64,000 bases of DNA, taken from assembly GCF_016808095.1 (NCBI RefSeq), contig NC_068973.1, positions 30,746,077-30,810,076 of the forward strand, written 5' to 3'. The stretch's first letter is position 1. The number at the start of each line of letters is the position of its first letter. Origin of the DNA: Vigna angularis. Its lineage: Eukaryota > Streptophyta > Magnoliopsida > Fabales > Fabaceae. The notes beneath the pieces are model-generated. The model was not told where the DNA came from and did not search any database. It saw only the letters and a list, made by a program, of their open reading frames with translations. Shown here piece after piece: positions 24,082 through 35,855 of the stretch. Both the position numbers and the translations under genes were made by a program.

Positions 24082-24985
24082 CCAGCTTCGATCTATACTA
24101 TGTTCGTAACATACTTCATCAGTTTCAATTTTTTAACTCTCACAAGGTTAGGCCCTACCCATTCAGAAAAATTATTTTTTATAAATTGCTAAGACACATG
24201 CAAAGAAGTCTACATAGTAAATTTGATAAGATTTCGGCAGCATTTCGTATTGGTCTCCGAAATACACGAAATGAGAGTAGTCAAGAATGACCACAATCAA
24301 ATATGCATCCGGAGAACAACACAAATACTGAACCGAAATTTTATCAATCTTATCCATAAACTCCAACGTACATGTTATAGCAAATTATGAAAAATAATTT
24401 TTCCAAACTGTCCAATCGGACAATTCAAAATTTAATACAAACGATTAAAAGATTAATCGTTTGTGTTAAATTTCAAACGGGAACTAAGTTTCACTCAATC
24501 ATTTGATACTTATAATCTAACATGCCAATTATAATAAAACAACTAAACTTTATCACATGCATATTCAAAAGTCAATAACACATGCATACCTAAAAGCCAA
24601 AAACATGCATACGCAAAAGCCAATAACATGCATACCCAAAAGCCAATAACATGCATAAAAAAAAGTTTTCAACAAAGAGGCTAACCTTTTTAGTAGATTA
24701 AAAAAACAATGGAGGGAAATGGAGGAGTGCACGACCTAAAACGTAGGTCAAAAAGAGTCAAAAACGCCGCCCAAGAACACGCTAGAAACTGCACCAAAAC
24801 GCAACGAAAACGAATTTTAATCGATTCAAATGAATGATATTTCATCAAAGACTAATTTAATCGGAGTAAAAATAAATTTAAACGGTCCAAAAGAGAGAAA
24901 ACGCACCTGGAAATTCAATGCCGTAGAGAGAAAACGCGAGGAAGACGATGAACAGTGAGCGTAACTCGTCGCGGGTTCGCGTTTG
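24082..24985. other. 5' non-coding part of the CACTA element
   Basis: No further transposase homology is seen upstream of the associated domain. The stretch holds an inverted word pair (acaaacgattaa / ttaatcgtttgt, near 24437-24465), the CATGCAT minisatellite at 24555-24656, and about 24700-24980, which is less AT-rich and may be the element's promoter or 5'UTR. Confidence 0.55.
24555..24656. repeat. 23-24 bp minisatellite with CATGCAT core, four copies plus a partial
   Basis: Units begin at about 24555, 24579, 24603 and 24626, with a truncated unit at 24649. The consensus is acatgcatacccaaaagcca followed by ata. Each copy carries one CATGCAT palindrome. Confidence 0.88.
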
Positions 24986-25440
24986 CAGTATATTGGCCTG
25001 CAGACGTCGGGTGCTTGGGGGGTCTGACGTCTATAAAAATATAGACATCGGGGCACTCACTAATATGACGTCTTTCCGATTTAAAAATTAATATTCGCGG
25101 GGCATATAAACGTCGGGTAGTACGGTGCCCGACGTCCAGGTTAACTTTTCACCTACTCTGTCAGTCATATAGACGTCTGCTACAGGGGGCCGACGTCTAT
25201 AATATTATAGACGTCGGTGATGGCAGGATTGGATGTCTATATGGCGGAAAAAAATGACTTTTCACCTACCTGTCAGGAATATAGACGTCGGGTGTGTGGG
25301 GTCCGACGTCTATAATATTCTAGACGTCAGGCTCCTACTAACCGACGTCTATATGGCCAACTTATTTACGAAAATTCCATCGGTCAATTTTTTACGTTGG
25401 ATATTATGTAATCCGACGTCTAATGGGTGACGTTGAAGGC
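24985..25440. repeat. CACTA subterminal repeat array, right (GACGTC motif)
   Basis: I count about twelve GACGTC palindromes, many as paired tatagacgtcgg / ccgacgtctata words. It mirrors the left array but is longer and denser, the usual asymmetry of CACTA subterminal regions. Confidence 0.88.
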
Positions 25441-25456
25441 CATTTCTGCACTAGTG

Positions 25457-26149
25457 CGCTTATGGCTATTTTATTATGATTCATGTGACAATCTAGTCCA
25501 TAGATAATTTTTTTTGCTATAATAACCTTTTTCAAACTTTTTAATTAAAAATATTGATTTTCTTCGTATTCATTTTCCAATTGTTAAAAAATATATTATT
25601 GTTCTACGAATAAAAGATATATAACTAATGTTAAAAAGATATATATCACTGCAAGCATTTTACTTTTCTATGCTTATCTTTGAGTAATTAATAATGTTTT
25701 GAGGTTTTTATGATACAGATTGTCATGTAGATTGAACGGGTTGAGTCTTCCAAGTTATTTATGTTCCATCACTTAGTTTCCACAATGTCTACAGTGTTTG
25801 TTTTGCATTCTGTCCATAGTATTTGGTGTTTACATTGTCCATAGTCTGTTTGGATGGTATTTGGAGAAAGTACTCCAATGCTAAAGTCAGTAGATAATCA
25901 TTCAGTTAACAATCAATGCATATTATGTGCATGTTATCCTAAAATCATACATGAGACTTTTATATATAATAGTTGTGATAACTTTTACCTTAAGATGTTA
26001 ATTCGTCATTATGTTGTTAATCTGACCATGCTCTGATTGGTCGACCATGTTTGATTCAAATTGTGCTAAAACCGATCTACCATTATGCTCTAACTATGCT
26101 GTAATCCCCTTTGGCAATGTTGTTCTTACCATGTTGTGAAAGGTTAGCC
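25457..26149. other. Intergenic DNA right of the CACTA element
   Basis: AT-rich, no gene. A 60-codon frame at 25854-26036 (plus) shows no family features. Words recur around 25740-25860 (tagtttccacaatgtctaca, tagtatttggtgtttacatt) without a clear repeat unit. Confidence 0.5.
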
Positions 26150-26325
26150 TAAAGAGCTCGGCTAAAAGAGCTCTACCTTGTAAAACCATGACTGAAGGAG
26201 CTCGGCCTATAAAACTCAACCAAAGGAGCTCGGTCTGTAGAGCTCGATTAAAGAGTTAAACCTGAAGAGCTCGATATAAGGTGCTCAACCTAGAGAGCTC
26301 GGCTAAAGGAGATCGACCTATATAG
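26150..26325. repeat. Degenerate GAGCTCG-rich minisatellite
   Basis: Words of the type (a)aagagctcggctaaa / ggagctcggcctataaa / gagctcgattaaag recur about every 15-30 bp, with about nine AGCTC cores. They may be part of the same decayed LTR-like segment as the region that follows. Confidence 0.7.
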
Positions 26326-26479
26326 GCATATAATACAATTACTAAATTAAAAGAATGACATTTTTGTAAATTAAAATTTACATATTACATATTAGGGTAA
26401 ACTTATTAGATTACCTAACACATATGCATATGAATGCCTTAAACAATAGATATACAAACTTAAAAGGTTTTAATATATA

Positions 26480-26910
26480 TTAGTATCTACACTATAATAA
26501 ATATGGTATTATTGACTATTTCTACCAGGTCAAATGGTCTTTAAAGACTTAGTGAACTCTTCTAGCTCTTAGATATCTTCAACTTTGAGTTATACTAATA
26601 CTTGGATAATACTTGCAAAGGACACTGAAACACTTAAGTCAAATAAGGTTCAAGTTAAGTGGTAATAAATGCTAGAGTAACCAACTAAATTTATTACCTA
26701 GATCACCTATTTATATGTTTGTGTTGGGCTTTTACTTTTTTGGATGACTTAATCACAACCCAAATATGTTTTAAACCTCATTTGATGATTAACCTATGTT
26801 TTCAACTGCTAATAAGTTTTTTTCTTCAATTGACGATGTTTCTTGCAAGTCGATCCATTCAACTTAGCAAACTATTTTAAAGACTGATCGGTCAACAAGT
26901 GAACCATGAG
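26480..26910 (+). mobile_element. Candidate decayed LTR fragment
   Basis: The block order (caaaggacactgaaacactt, aagtcaaataaggttcaagt, ggtaataaatgctagag, cctatttatatgtttgtgtt, gggcttttactttt) resembles LTRs of Phaseoleae Ty3/Gypsy elements as I remember them, including a TATA-like ctatttata. No TG...CA ends, target duplication, primer-binding site or coding domain was seen, so this is at most a solo or truncated LTR. Confidence 0.4.
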
Positions 26911-29900
26911 TTTCATATTTATATTGAAGAATTTATTTGTCAATAATCACAAAAAATTACTAATAAAATAAAATAGTAACAACTTAATGACATCTAAAAA
27001 TATATTAGTAAAATGTTTATTGATAAATTTTATTGATAGGTAAAAACATTTGTTGATAAATAATTGAGACAAAATTTATGGATAGTTGTTTGTTGGTAAA
27101 TATTTATCAACAGTTATTGATAATTTTTTTTATCGATATAATTAATTGGTGAATATGCAATTTGTACTAATAATTTTTTTACTATCAATAAAATTTATAC
27201 ATGTTATTTTATCAACAATTTTTTTATTGATAATATGATATTTTATTATAATATTAAACGTTATATTAATACTTAAATATATCATTATACAACTTTTTCA
27301 TATTTCTCACGTAGTATACTAGTTAGCTTACGATGGAAGAAACAGAAAAAAAATGAAGAAAAGACAAAGAAATGGATGTTTGGAAAAAGAAAAAAAAAAG
27401 ACGCGAAAATAAAACGAGAATGACTCACTTTTATGACATTGTCTGGAGTACACAAGAAAGACTGATGGAGACATATTTTATGTACCATTTTCTTAGATGA
27501 TTTTTAATAGACAGAATTGCCAAATATCTACACTTTGTTCATCTAATATAATATAATAAGAAAACAAATATTAGAAAATTTATTTTTTTATTTATATTTC
27601 CAAAAATTGAGTTTTTAGTCATATAACACTTTAATATATTTTTTATTTCTATTTATTTTACTGTTACTACATATGTATAAAAGTTATTTTTTTATTTATT
27701 CATTTTTTATTTATTTATATTTATTTTACTACCATTTATTTTGATTTTTTCTATTTATTTATTTTTAAACTAAGTTGTCTATATTATATACTATTATTGT
27801 ATATATTATCATTAGATAAGTATTGAAATTTATAAATACTAGATAAATATAACAAAAAAAATAGATAAAAATAAATTAAATTAATTTTTTTTTCTATATA
27901 TAGTTTTTCCATTTTTAATTATGTCATTTTGGAATTTCTAATTATTTGGTTTAATAAAATAAAATTTAAAAAATATATATTTTAATTTTATTTCTTAAAA
28001 TAATACTATTTAAAAAATAATATGTATTTATTAATAATAAAAATTAGAAAAGAAGAAATTTGACAATTTATTTACAAACTCTACTATTTATATTTTTATA
28101 AACATATTAACTTTCTAAGTATATAAATTATTTTTAAAGAGAATTTTATTTATATATTAAACTTAATTATAAATTTAAAAATATTTATTTTTTTTCTCAA
28201 TTTTTATTTATTTTTTAATAAGTATACAAACAAACATTAACAATTGGGTAAACAGAAGTTTAAAAATAATTTATTAATAACTTTTAACCGTATAAAAATT
28301 TAAAATTGATTTTTAAAAACATAATCAATTATACAATTAACATAGTGGATTGCATTAAATTTTTTATGTTTACTTTCTCTTTATTCTATTAAATCAAAAT
28401 ATCTTTATATTTCTTCTTCTCTTCTCTTCTATTTTTTTTTCTGCTGCCCTATTATCCTCAAATAATATAATAAACATAGCATTGGTGAATGTTGATAAAA
28501 ATAAGAGTCCTGATATAATCATGAATTCCAATAAAACGGCTCGATTTTATGATGCTGCTAGGCATCATAATGCAAGTGACGTGGGCACTAAACGATGAGC
28601 TTCATTTGTGTAATTGTGGCTCAGATTGCAATGCTATCTTCAATGTCATTTGATTATTGTTAGTGGTGAGATCTAGCTCCTGTAATGCTCATCATCATTC
28701 TGTCTGTTGGTGGTTAGATCTAAATCTTCATTTCGAAAAATATTTAAAAAGTTAAGGATACAATTAAATGATTTTTTATCACAAATATAAAAAATGTCAA
28801 AAAAGTATGTTCTAAAAAGACCGAAGCAATAGAAAAATTAGAACGTTCAATTTTAGATATGTTAATGCATTTTCTATCACAGTTATTTAAGTATCTCTTT
28901 CTAAACTTGTCAAGTTTCTTGTTTACAGAAGGATGAGGGAAATGATAAGAGAAAATATCCCTTTTCGAACCTGTTTAATAAAAGAATTTGGTAAGTTATC
29001 AAGGATTATGACAAACTTTATATATCGGTTCTCTGACTAACTGATGTATGTCTTCGTCGAAAAAGTTCTCAGAAAAAAACTCTGTGATGCATGAAACATG
29101 TGGGATTTTGCAAATCTTTATGTTTCGATTCTGCATCAACAACTGAGATAATAGACTTTTTTTTCTTCAGTTTCCCTTGAATAGAAGTCTATAAATTTAA
29201 TAAAATTATAAAATTGTCACTGTATTTTTTTATACTTTGATTTTATGAAAACCGAAGCATATAACTCGCATTAGAAACCTCATTATGCCTCAGTGATATT
29301 ACTATCTTAATTGTGATTTTCTGAAATCATGGAAAATTAAGTTTTCTTTTTGGTGGGAAGAAACGAGGAGAACCACATGTGGTAAGAGCATTTTTACCGT
29401 TTTACCTGTATAATTAACATAATTTTGTGAAATTGCATTTGCATGGATTCACGTATATTAACATGGTAGAGAATGTGATGCTAAAAACACTCTTTATATC
29501 CCTAGGTCCTGATTTCCATTTTCATGTGTAACCATAAATATTAGAGGTTCATAATTTTATGATTTAATACAATTTTTTCTAATTACAACAACTTAAAAAT
29601 TTATCAAATTTAAAATTACAAGATTAAAATATTTGTTACACTCCTATAGATATTATAATACATTTTTTTATTGAAAATTAATTACATTTCAAAATTATAT
29701 ACAAATTAGTTGTGTTTCACAAGGAAATTCAGGAGACAATATTATTTATACTTTAATTTAAGTTATGTATATGTGTCTAACACCTATCCGTATCAGATAC
29801 TTATGATACTTTATCAATACTTATCAATGAAGTATCTAATATATGTAAAAGTCGTACTTAATAATAATAATTTATAATTTTTTATTTTGATAATATTTAA

Positions 29901-30179
29901 TGCATGTGATTTTAATATAAATTCACATAATAATAATCATATATTTATCATGTTTTTAGTTTTTTTTTTTTACATTTTTAATATGTTTATATCACTTATT
30001 GTATCTTATTATTTAAAAAAAAATGTATCAACATATCATATAAGTATCTATTTGATATAGATATCGTATCCATTCATCACAGGTCAATATAATAAAAAAA
30101 AACTATTGAATTTCATCAATCAATTACACTAATTTTAAAATTTGTAGTTACTATCCCTAATTTGATATAAGTGATTTTT
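26911..30179. other. AT-rich gene desert
   Basis: 26940-27260 carries many ttgataaat / ttattgataa / ttatcgata words on both strands, similar in style to 30180-31130 and 60580-60790. 27260-28400 is extremely AT-rich. 28490-29520 is less AT-rich, with a short palindrome (tatgatgctgctaggcatcata at about 28540-28561), but no open reading frame is supported. Confidence 0.5.
29760..30085. repeat. Dispersed AT-rich repeat, copy 2
   Basis: It matches the intronic copy at 6585-6965 in ordered blocks (gtatcagatacttat, cttatcaatgaagtatctaa, aataatttataat, ttattttgataat, atttatcat.tttttag, tatttgatatagatatcgta). Outer blocks gtatcagata and tatctatttgatatagata are roughly complementary. Confidence 0.45.
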
Positions 30180-31130
30180 ATTCTATTCTTCTTATAAAAA
30201 AATTACCAAAATAAATTTGTCAACTCAAATTTACTCACAAATTTTACCAATGAATTTTAAAATATGTAAGTTATTGACAGATATATTATTTGGTAACAAA
30301 TATGCCGATAATATTGATAGATTAAAATTTGTATTACTTTCAAATACTTATGTTGACAACGTATCAGATGAACACTTTCATTGCTAATATGTGATTCCTA
30401 TTACTAACACATATTTTTGTCGATAAATTTATCATTAAAATAAGTGACAAATTTCTCGTCAAATCTGATGAGAGTTTTTGCATGTTATGAGGAGATGGGA
30501 GAAAAAGAAGAGAACAAGAAGAAAAGAATGAAGAGGGACAAGAGAAATAAAAGGAAAAGGAGGAGGCATGAAGACAATGGTGCAATGGCAATGGGCTAGA
30601 GTTAGAAGAACAAGAAGAGGAAAGTGAGAAGAAGCATGAATAGAAATAAGAATAGGAAAAGGAGAAGGAGGATGAAAAGGAAAATGAAGACGAAGACAAA
30701 AGGAAAAGGAGAGAAAGAGAAGGGGAAAGAGGAGAAGGAGAAAGAGAAATCAAAGACTGTAGCAACAAACAAGACAATGATAACAACGGTGGAAGGGGAG
30801 GATAAAGAGAGAAGGAGAAGGAAATGAAGAGGAGAAGGAGGAAAGGAAGGGTGGAAAAAGGAGAAGAAGAAGAAAAAGAGAAAGAAGAGGAAGAAAAAGA
30901 ATGTTAAAAATAAGTTACGATATTTATCGAAAATCAAAATCTATTGGTAATTACTAACAAATTTAAGATTATTAGTAATTACTAACAAATTTCATGATTA
31001 ATTGGTAATATTTATCGATGATCATTTTACAACGATTTTCGATTGTGGATAATCTAACAACAAAATTGAATTATCAGTAGATTTTGACTATTGTTAATAG
31101 ATTATGTCTATAAGTAATATGCAATTATTT
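30180..31130. repeat. Repeat structure: TTGATAAATT-type arrays flanking a polypurine core
   Basis: The left flank (about 30180-30480) and right flank (about 30905-31130) both contain many short words such as ggtaattactaacaaattt, tattgatagatta, tcgataaatttatcatta and atatttatcgatgatca. Between them lies a 420-bp nearly pure purine tract. Arrays on both sides of a distinct core look like a non-autonomous DNA transposon, but no terminal inverted repeat or target duplication was identified. Confidence 0.5.
30487..30903 (+). repeat. Polypurine (GAA/AGG) tract
   Basis: The plus strand is about 90 percent A+G over some 415 bp, with agaagaag, aaggagaagg and gagaaagagaagg words. Open frames on both strands (Lys/Arg/Glu-rich plus, Ser/Phe/Leu-rich minus) are products of the base bias and are not called. 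Such tracts can form triplex (H-DNA) structures. Confidence 0.85.
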
Positions 31131-34100
31131 TTAATATTTTTATTAAAATTAAAGAAAGAGTATTTTTTTTAATTTATCATATTATTTAATTAATTTATTT
31201 ATTTTATCAAATCAATAATATCTATTACAAACTTTTCACTTCTCCTTCCTTCTACCTCTTTTACATCTCCATTTCAATCTAAACAAGCACAACTTAAACA
31301 TCAAACTATTATTTTCAACCCCCAGATATATTTAAAAAACACAAATATTACCTTTTAATCAAAATAAATAATAGATTTATAAGTTTTTTTCATTTAAATA
31401 TAGTTTATCTTACCAATTTTTATCAAACTTTCAATAAATAATAGATTTATATTTTTATTTAAATATAATTTATATAAAATGTGAAGGTTTTTGAGTTTAA
31501 TTTTGATTAAGACTTTTGAACTTTAAACAAAGTTGCTGAATTTAAAGAAAGCTTTTAGAAAGAAAGGAGTTTGAAAATTAATACAACTTTCCGTTTCTGA
31601 CAAAAAAAATCAGATTGAATTACCTCTCATGTTCTGTTACATATGCACTATAGAGACTCACATTTTCGTCTCTTTCTCATCCTTTAAGTGCCTTTCTTAA
31701 TAAGTCAGATAACAGTTATCGGAAACTCGTCACAACAATAATTTCGGATTGATGTAAATCGACAACAGCTTTCAAAACCCTATCTTATATTACCATGTTT
31801 TTTCTTCATCACACTCCTTTTTCTACAATGTTTTTCCTATACATTCCTCAAAATAGATTCTTCCCCTTTCATTCATTTTGAAAGAGATAAAGTGAAACAA
31901 AAAAAAAAAATGAGTAAAAATATTTTTTTTAGTTAGTAGAAAAAAAAAACAAAAAAGCCATAATTTTCATTCTTGTTTGGTTGTATACAAAATAAAATAT
32001 AAAAATATACATATCTCTGTAATACAAAAAAGTATATAATGATATTTTAGTATTTTTACAACAATTTTTTTTCTTCTTTATTTCTTAATTTAATATACTG
32101 TATTTTTAAAATTTAATTATATCATACCACATTTATGGAGCTTAAATTAAAGATACCCACCCTTATTATTTGTTGGGGTTATTCTACGGTTAAAAATTAG
32201 TGAGATTTAAAAAATATAAATAAGATTTTAAAAGTAATTGACAGTCATAATTACATCAACATAAGATAATTAAAATATACATGCATATTGTCCCTTAGTC
32301 CAACAAATATGTTAAATAATGTATATTAATAAAACCTATTAAATTTTATTATTTAAAATGATTGAAATTTTGAAATATATTTATCGACACAAATATTCAT
32401 ATATTAATTATATATGTGATTAAATCTCCATTAATTATATCATCATATTTTTAATATATTTACATACTACTGTGAATATCTTGCTAATTGTCATTTATAT
32501 AATAAGTTGTCATTTTATTGATATTATTTATTTTTATCACATGAACTATAAAAAATACGCACTCTCATACTATTTTTTTATTATAAAAAATTCAAATTTT
32601 CTTTTGAACCTCAAAAAAGTCTTTTATAAATAATTTTACATTGTGTTATAATTCTAAGAATATATATGAGAGTTACTCAATCTATTTAAATTGTCACTCG
32701 TTCAAGGTCTGCACTTGGAATCTTTTGGAAAGAATAATATACATCATAAACAACTTGTTTTTCTTATTTTCTGTTATTTTTTCATTCTACTGAAAACAAC
32801 CTTCTTTTTTATGTAAACTTACTTTGAGATCAATGCTTATTTTTTCTTCCTCTCTGCTCTTGATACTGTGTGATTTATATTTAAATTATAGAAAAAAATG
32901 GTTTTATTAATAATAAGTAAAGGAAGAACGGTGGGCGGCCCACTGAAGTAACAAATCTTGTCCTTGCGCATGCATGAGTGTATCACGTGATATTCAATGC
33001 ATTAGAAAAATAGATTTATGTAATTAATAATCAACCTTTATCACTTTAAGATGAAAATATGAGAATCTCTTTTCACTTATCATCACCAGTTCTTTGATGG
33101 CATGAAAAAGGTTTAGATTAGAGCTCTTAGTATATGGATTGAAATTCATCTATTCTAAAATTAAGTCATATTTTTTTTATATATTTAATAAGGGTTGTTT
33201 TTAAAAACATTTTTACATGAGTAGGGTTAAAATAGTTTTGACCTTTTAAAATTAAATTAGTTCATTTTTAACACATTTTTAATTATAATTTTTTTTTGTC
33301 ATCTCTTTCAAGTTTTCAAGTTTTGTATAATATTATTAATATTTTTTCTTTAAATATAAATATATAAATAATGATTTTATACAGAGTTATTCAAAATAAT
33401 TTTTTAATTGTATTAATATTTTAAATACATAATTTCATTATTTTGAAAAAGTTAAAAAATGTAATATATGTTGAGTTTGTTTAAGTCTAATAAAAATAAG
33501 ATAATTTTGAAAAAAAAAATGTTCAAAATAAATAATTTTTTATAATAAAAAATTATTTATATTTGGATATTATTGTAAAATCACATTTTTTTAATTGTTT
33601 TGTGTTTTGAAAGTTTTCATGAATTTATTTTGATAAAAAGATTATATATAAATAAACTTTTAACTTATTTTTAGTTTTGATATCTAAAACATAATAATAA
33701 GTAAGCGTGTTATGGTTTTTTCTCAAAAGAATTATTCATAAAAATTATTAAATAAGTTATTGTTTTTATAAAATAGTGCTAATATAACATAAACATTTTT
33801 TATATATTATAATTGAATAAAAATATACACAATTTTATAAAATTAAAAGAAAAATAAAAAACTAAATGTTAATACAATTACATAATTTGGTTCAGAAATG
33901 TATGACTAGTAGATATAATTAAATTATATCATTTGTTTTTAATTAGAATTTTTTTTAATATTATTAAAAATAAAATAATCAATATAATATGTTAGAAGAA
34001 GGTCCGTGAGCTTACTCTAATTTATATAGTTTTGTGGATATTTAGTTTATGGGTTTTTTAATAAATGATATTTTTGGCTTTCTGAATTTTTTTGCTCCCG

Positions 34101-34694
34101 ACCCGTGTTATTCTCAAATTATAATGTACTAGTATTTTCACTTACGAGTGTTTTTTAAAGATAATGTTTGAATACTTTTAAAAATATATTTTATTAAATT
34201 TATGTAACATTTATTTAGAATAATAATTAAAATAAGGAATAATAAAATATTATAATAAGTTTATTTATAACAACATAAATTGTTATTTAATATTTTTATC
34301 TATAATGATTTAATATAAAGTAATATGTTAAAATTTAAATAAATTAATAAATTTGATATATAAATAAATAATTGTAATAATTAAATAACCTTAATTGTTA
34401 GTTTTTAATTTATTTTCAATAAAAATGGTAAAAATCGACTTAAATTATGATTGAACAGATGATATGTATACACTTTCTGAAATTATTATTGATATTTATA
34501 ATTTTAAATTGTCTTAGTTAATGAATTTAGTTTTAGGGGAATAATTAAAACTACTTAAAATAATATAAAATAATTTATATATTTTCTTTTACTTTAAAAA
34601 TAATTATATATAGGTGATGGTATGTATATTATAAATTTAAGTACAATCTTATAAAGTGATTTACTTTAACTCTTATTTATTGTCATTTACAAAA

Positions 34695-34780
<86 letters not shown>

Positions 34781-35739
34781 AAAATTGTCTTGTTTTGAAT
34801 AAATAAAATAAATTTTTAGTTAGTATACATATTTTGTTAAAAAAGTTTTTATTTGTAATGATAGTAGAAAAATAACATTTACCTATAACTTTGTTTTATT
34901 ACAAAGATCATTTGTCTTATTAGTGTTTATTAGAAACATTACATGTATACATATTTTGAATTTGACCAGAAATTTGATTGAAGGTATGTTTGAATTTGTA
35001 ATTTGTGGAAGTCTTGGAGGTTTCAAAGCCTTCTTATTACATGTCTTTTTCCATTTCTTTTTCGTTGGTTAGCAGAATCTTTTTTCTTTGAATCGTCTCC
35101 AAAATTATGGGTAATTTATACTTTCAAGATGAACTTCCGTATCTCTATTGTTCACTTTTATTATCCATCTCAAACCCACTAAATCAATCTAACTTCTTAT
35201 TGCTTCTTATCCTATAAATTATAAATATACTCCAAACTATCCAAACTTCTTCCACAAATTCAATCCTTGAACTCAACCCATTACACTTTTTCAGATACTT
35301 ATTGCAATACCATTTAACTCTGAACTCTATTTCAGATACTTTTTTCTTCTTTCACTTTTTCTTACATTACACAAATCCAAATAATAATTGTCTGCAAAAC
35401 TTTTTTCCCCTTCCTAAAAAAGGTCTATTTTTCCACATGCAATTCTATTTATAAATATAAAAGAAAAAATATTTCACAAACAAGACAGATCTTGCATCAT
35501 AAATTAAAGATAAAAATTTAATCAGTTGAACGCAATTAAATTAACAAATTATATAACCTAATAAAAAAATGTTCATATCGCTTATTCTAGTAACTAGTCA
35601 ACTTTCTGATCTATCTAAGAAGAAAATCAATTATTCATTTAACAAAATACAATCCAACATCACGACCAGACAAACTCAAAGAAAGCATTATTAGTTATCA
35701 TTTCTTATTTTTTTTTGGAAGTAGGCAAATTTTGTTAAG
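31131..35739. other. Very AT-rich gene desert
   Basis: No coding sequence, tRNA or recognisable transposon was seen. It contains a compound (CA)n(TA)n microsatellite at 34694-34778 and many poly-A/T runs. Confidence 0.55.
34694..34778. repeat. Compound (CA)n(TA)n microsatellite
   Basis: About 20 bp of CA units followed directly by about 64 bp of TA units. Confidence 0.92.
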
Positions 35740-35855
35740 TGAACTTTAAACCTAACTCAACCTTACAAAACTGACTTATAGATGAAGTTTGTACCCACTT
35801 ATATACTATTAATTGATTTTATCTCTAGTCGATGTAAAACTTCCAACAAATTTCA
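35740..35855 (+). repeat. Dispersed legume-type repeat, copy C (truncated)
   Basis: It contains gaactttaaacctaactcaa, ttacaaaactgacttata, cccacttatatactattaat and ctagtcgatgtaaaacttcc, the same blocks and spacing as the first half of the copy at 14274. The second half is absent. Confidence 0.65.

Larger units (their letters stand above)
21082..25456 (-). mobile_element. CACTA (En/Spm-like) DNA transposon, nearly full length, inactivated
   Basis: The left end reads CACTAGTGTAGAAAGGGC; the right end, reverse-complemented, reads CACTAGTGCAGAAATGGC. These are terminal inverted repeats with two mismatches in 18, typical of CACTA elements. Flanking triplets are CGT and CGC, a 3-bp target duplication with one change. 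The 4375-bp body contains GACGTC-rich subterminal arrays at both ends. On the minus strand it holds TNP2-type transposase sequence followed by an Ulp1-like protease remnant, the gene order seen in many plant CACTA elements. Frameshifts and a tandem triplication break the transposase, so it cannot be autonomous, but its ends might still be mobilised in trans. Confidence 0.92.

Noticed and set aside
24082..24366. Minus-strand frame at 24172-24366 as a possible extra transposon gene
   Set aside because: No similarity to CACTA second genes that I can see. It is AT-rich, hydrophobic and lies in the 5' non-coding part.
30364..30937. Overlapping open frames on both strands, Ser/Phe/Leu-rich or Lys/Arg/Glu-rich
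   Set aside because: They reflect the base bias of the polypurine tract. No domain, start context or splice structure supports a gene.
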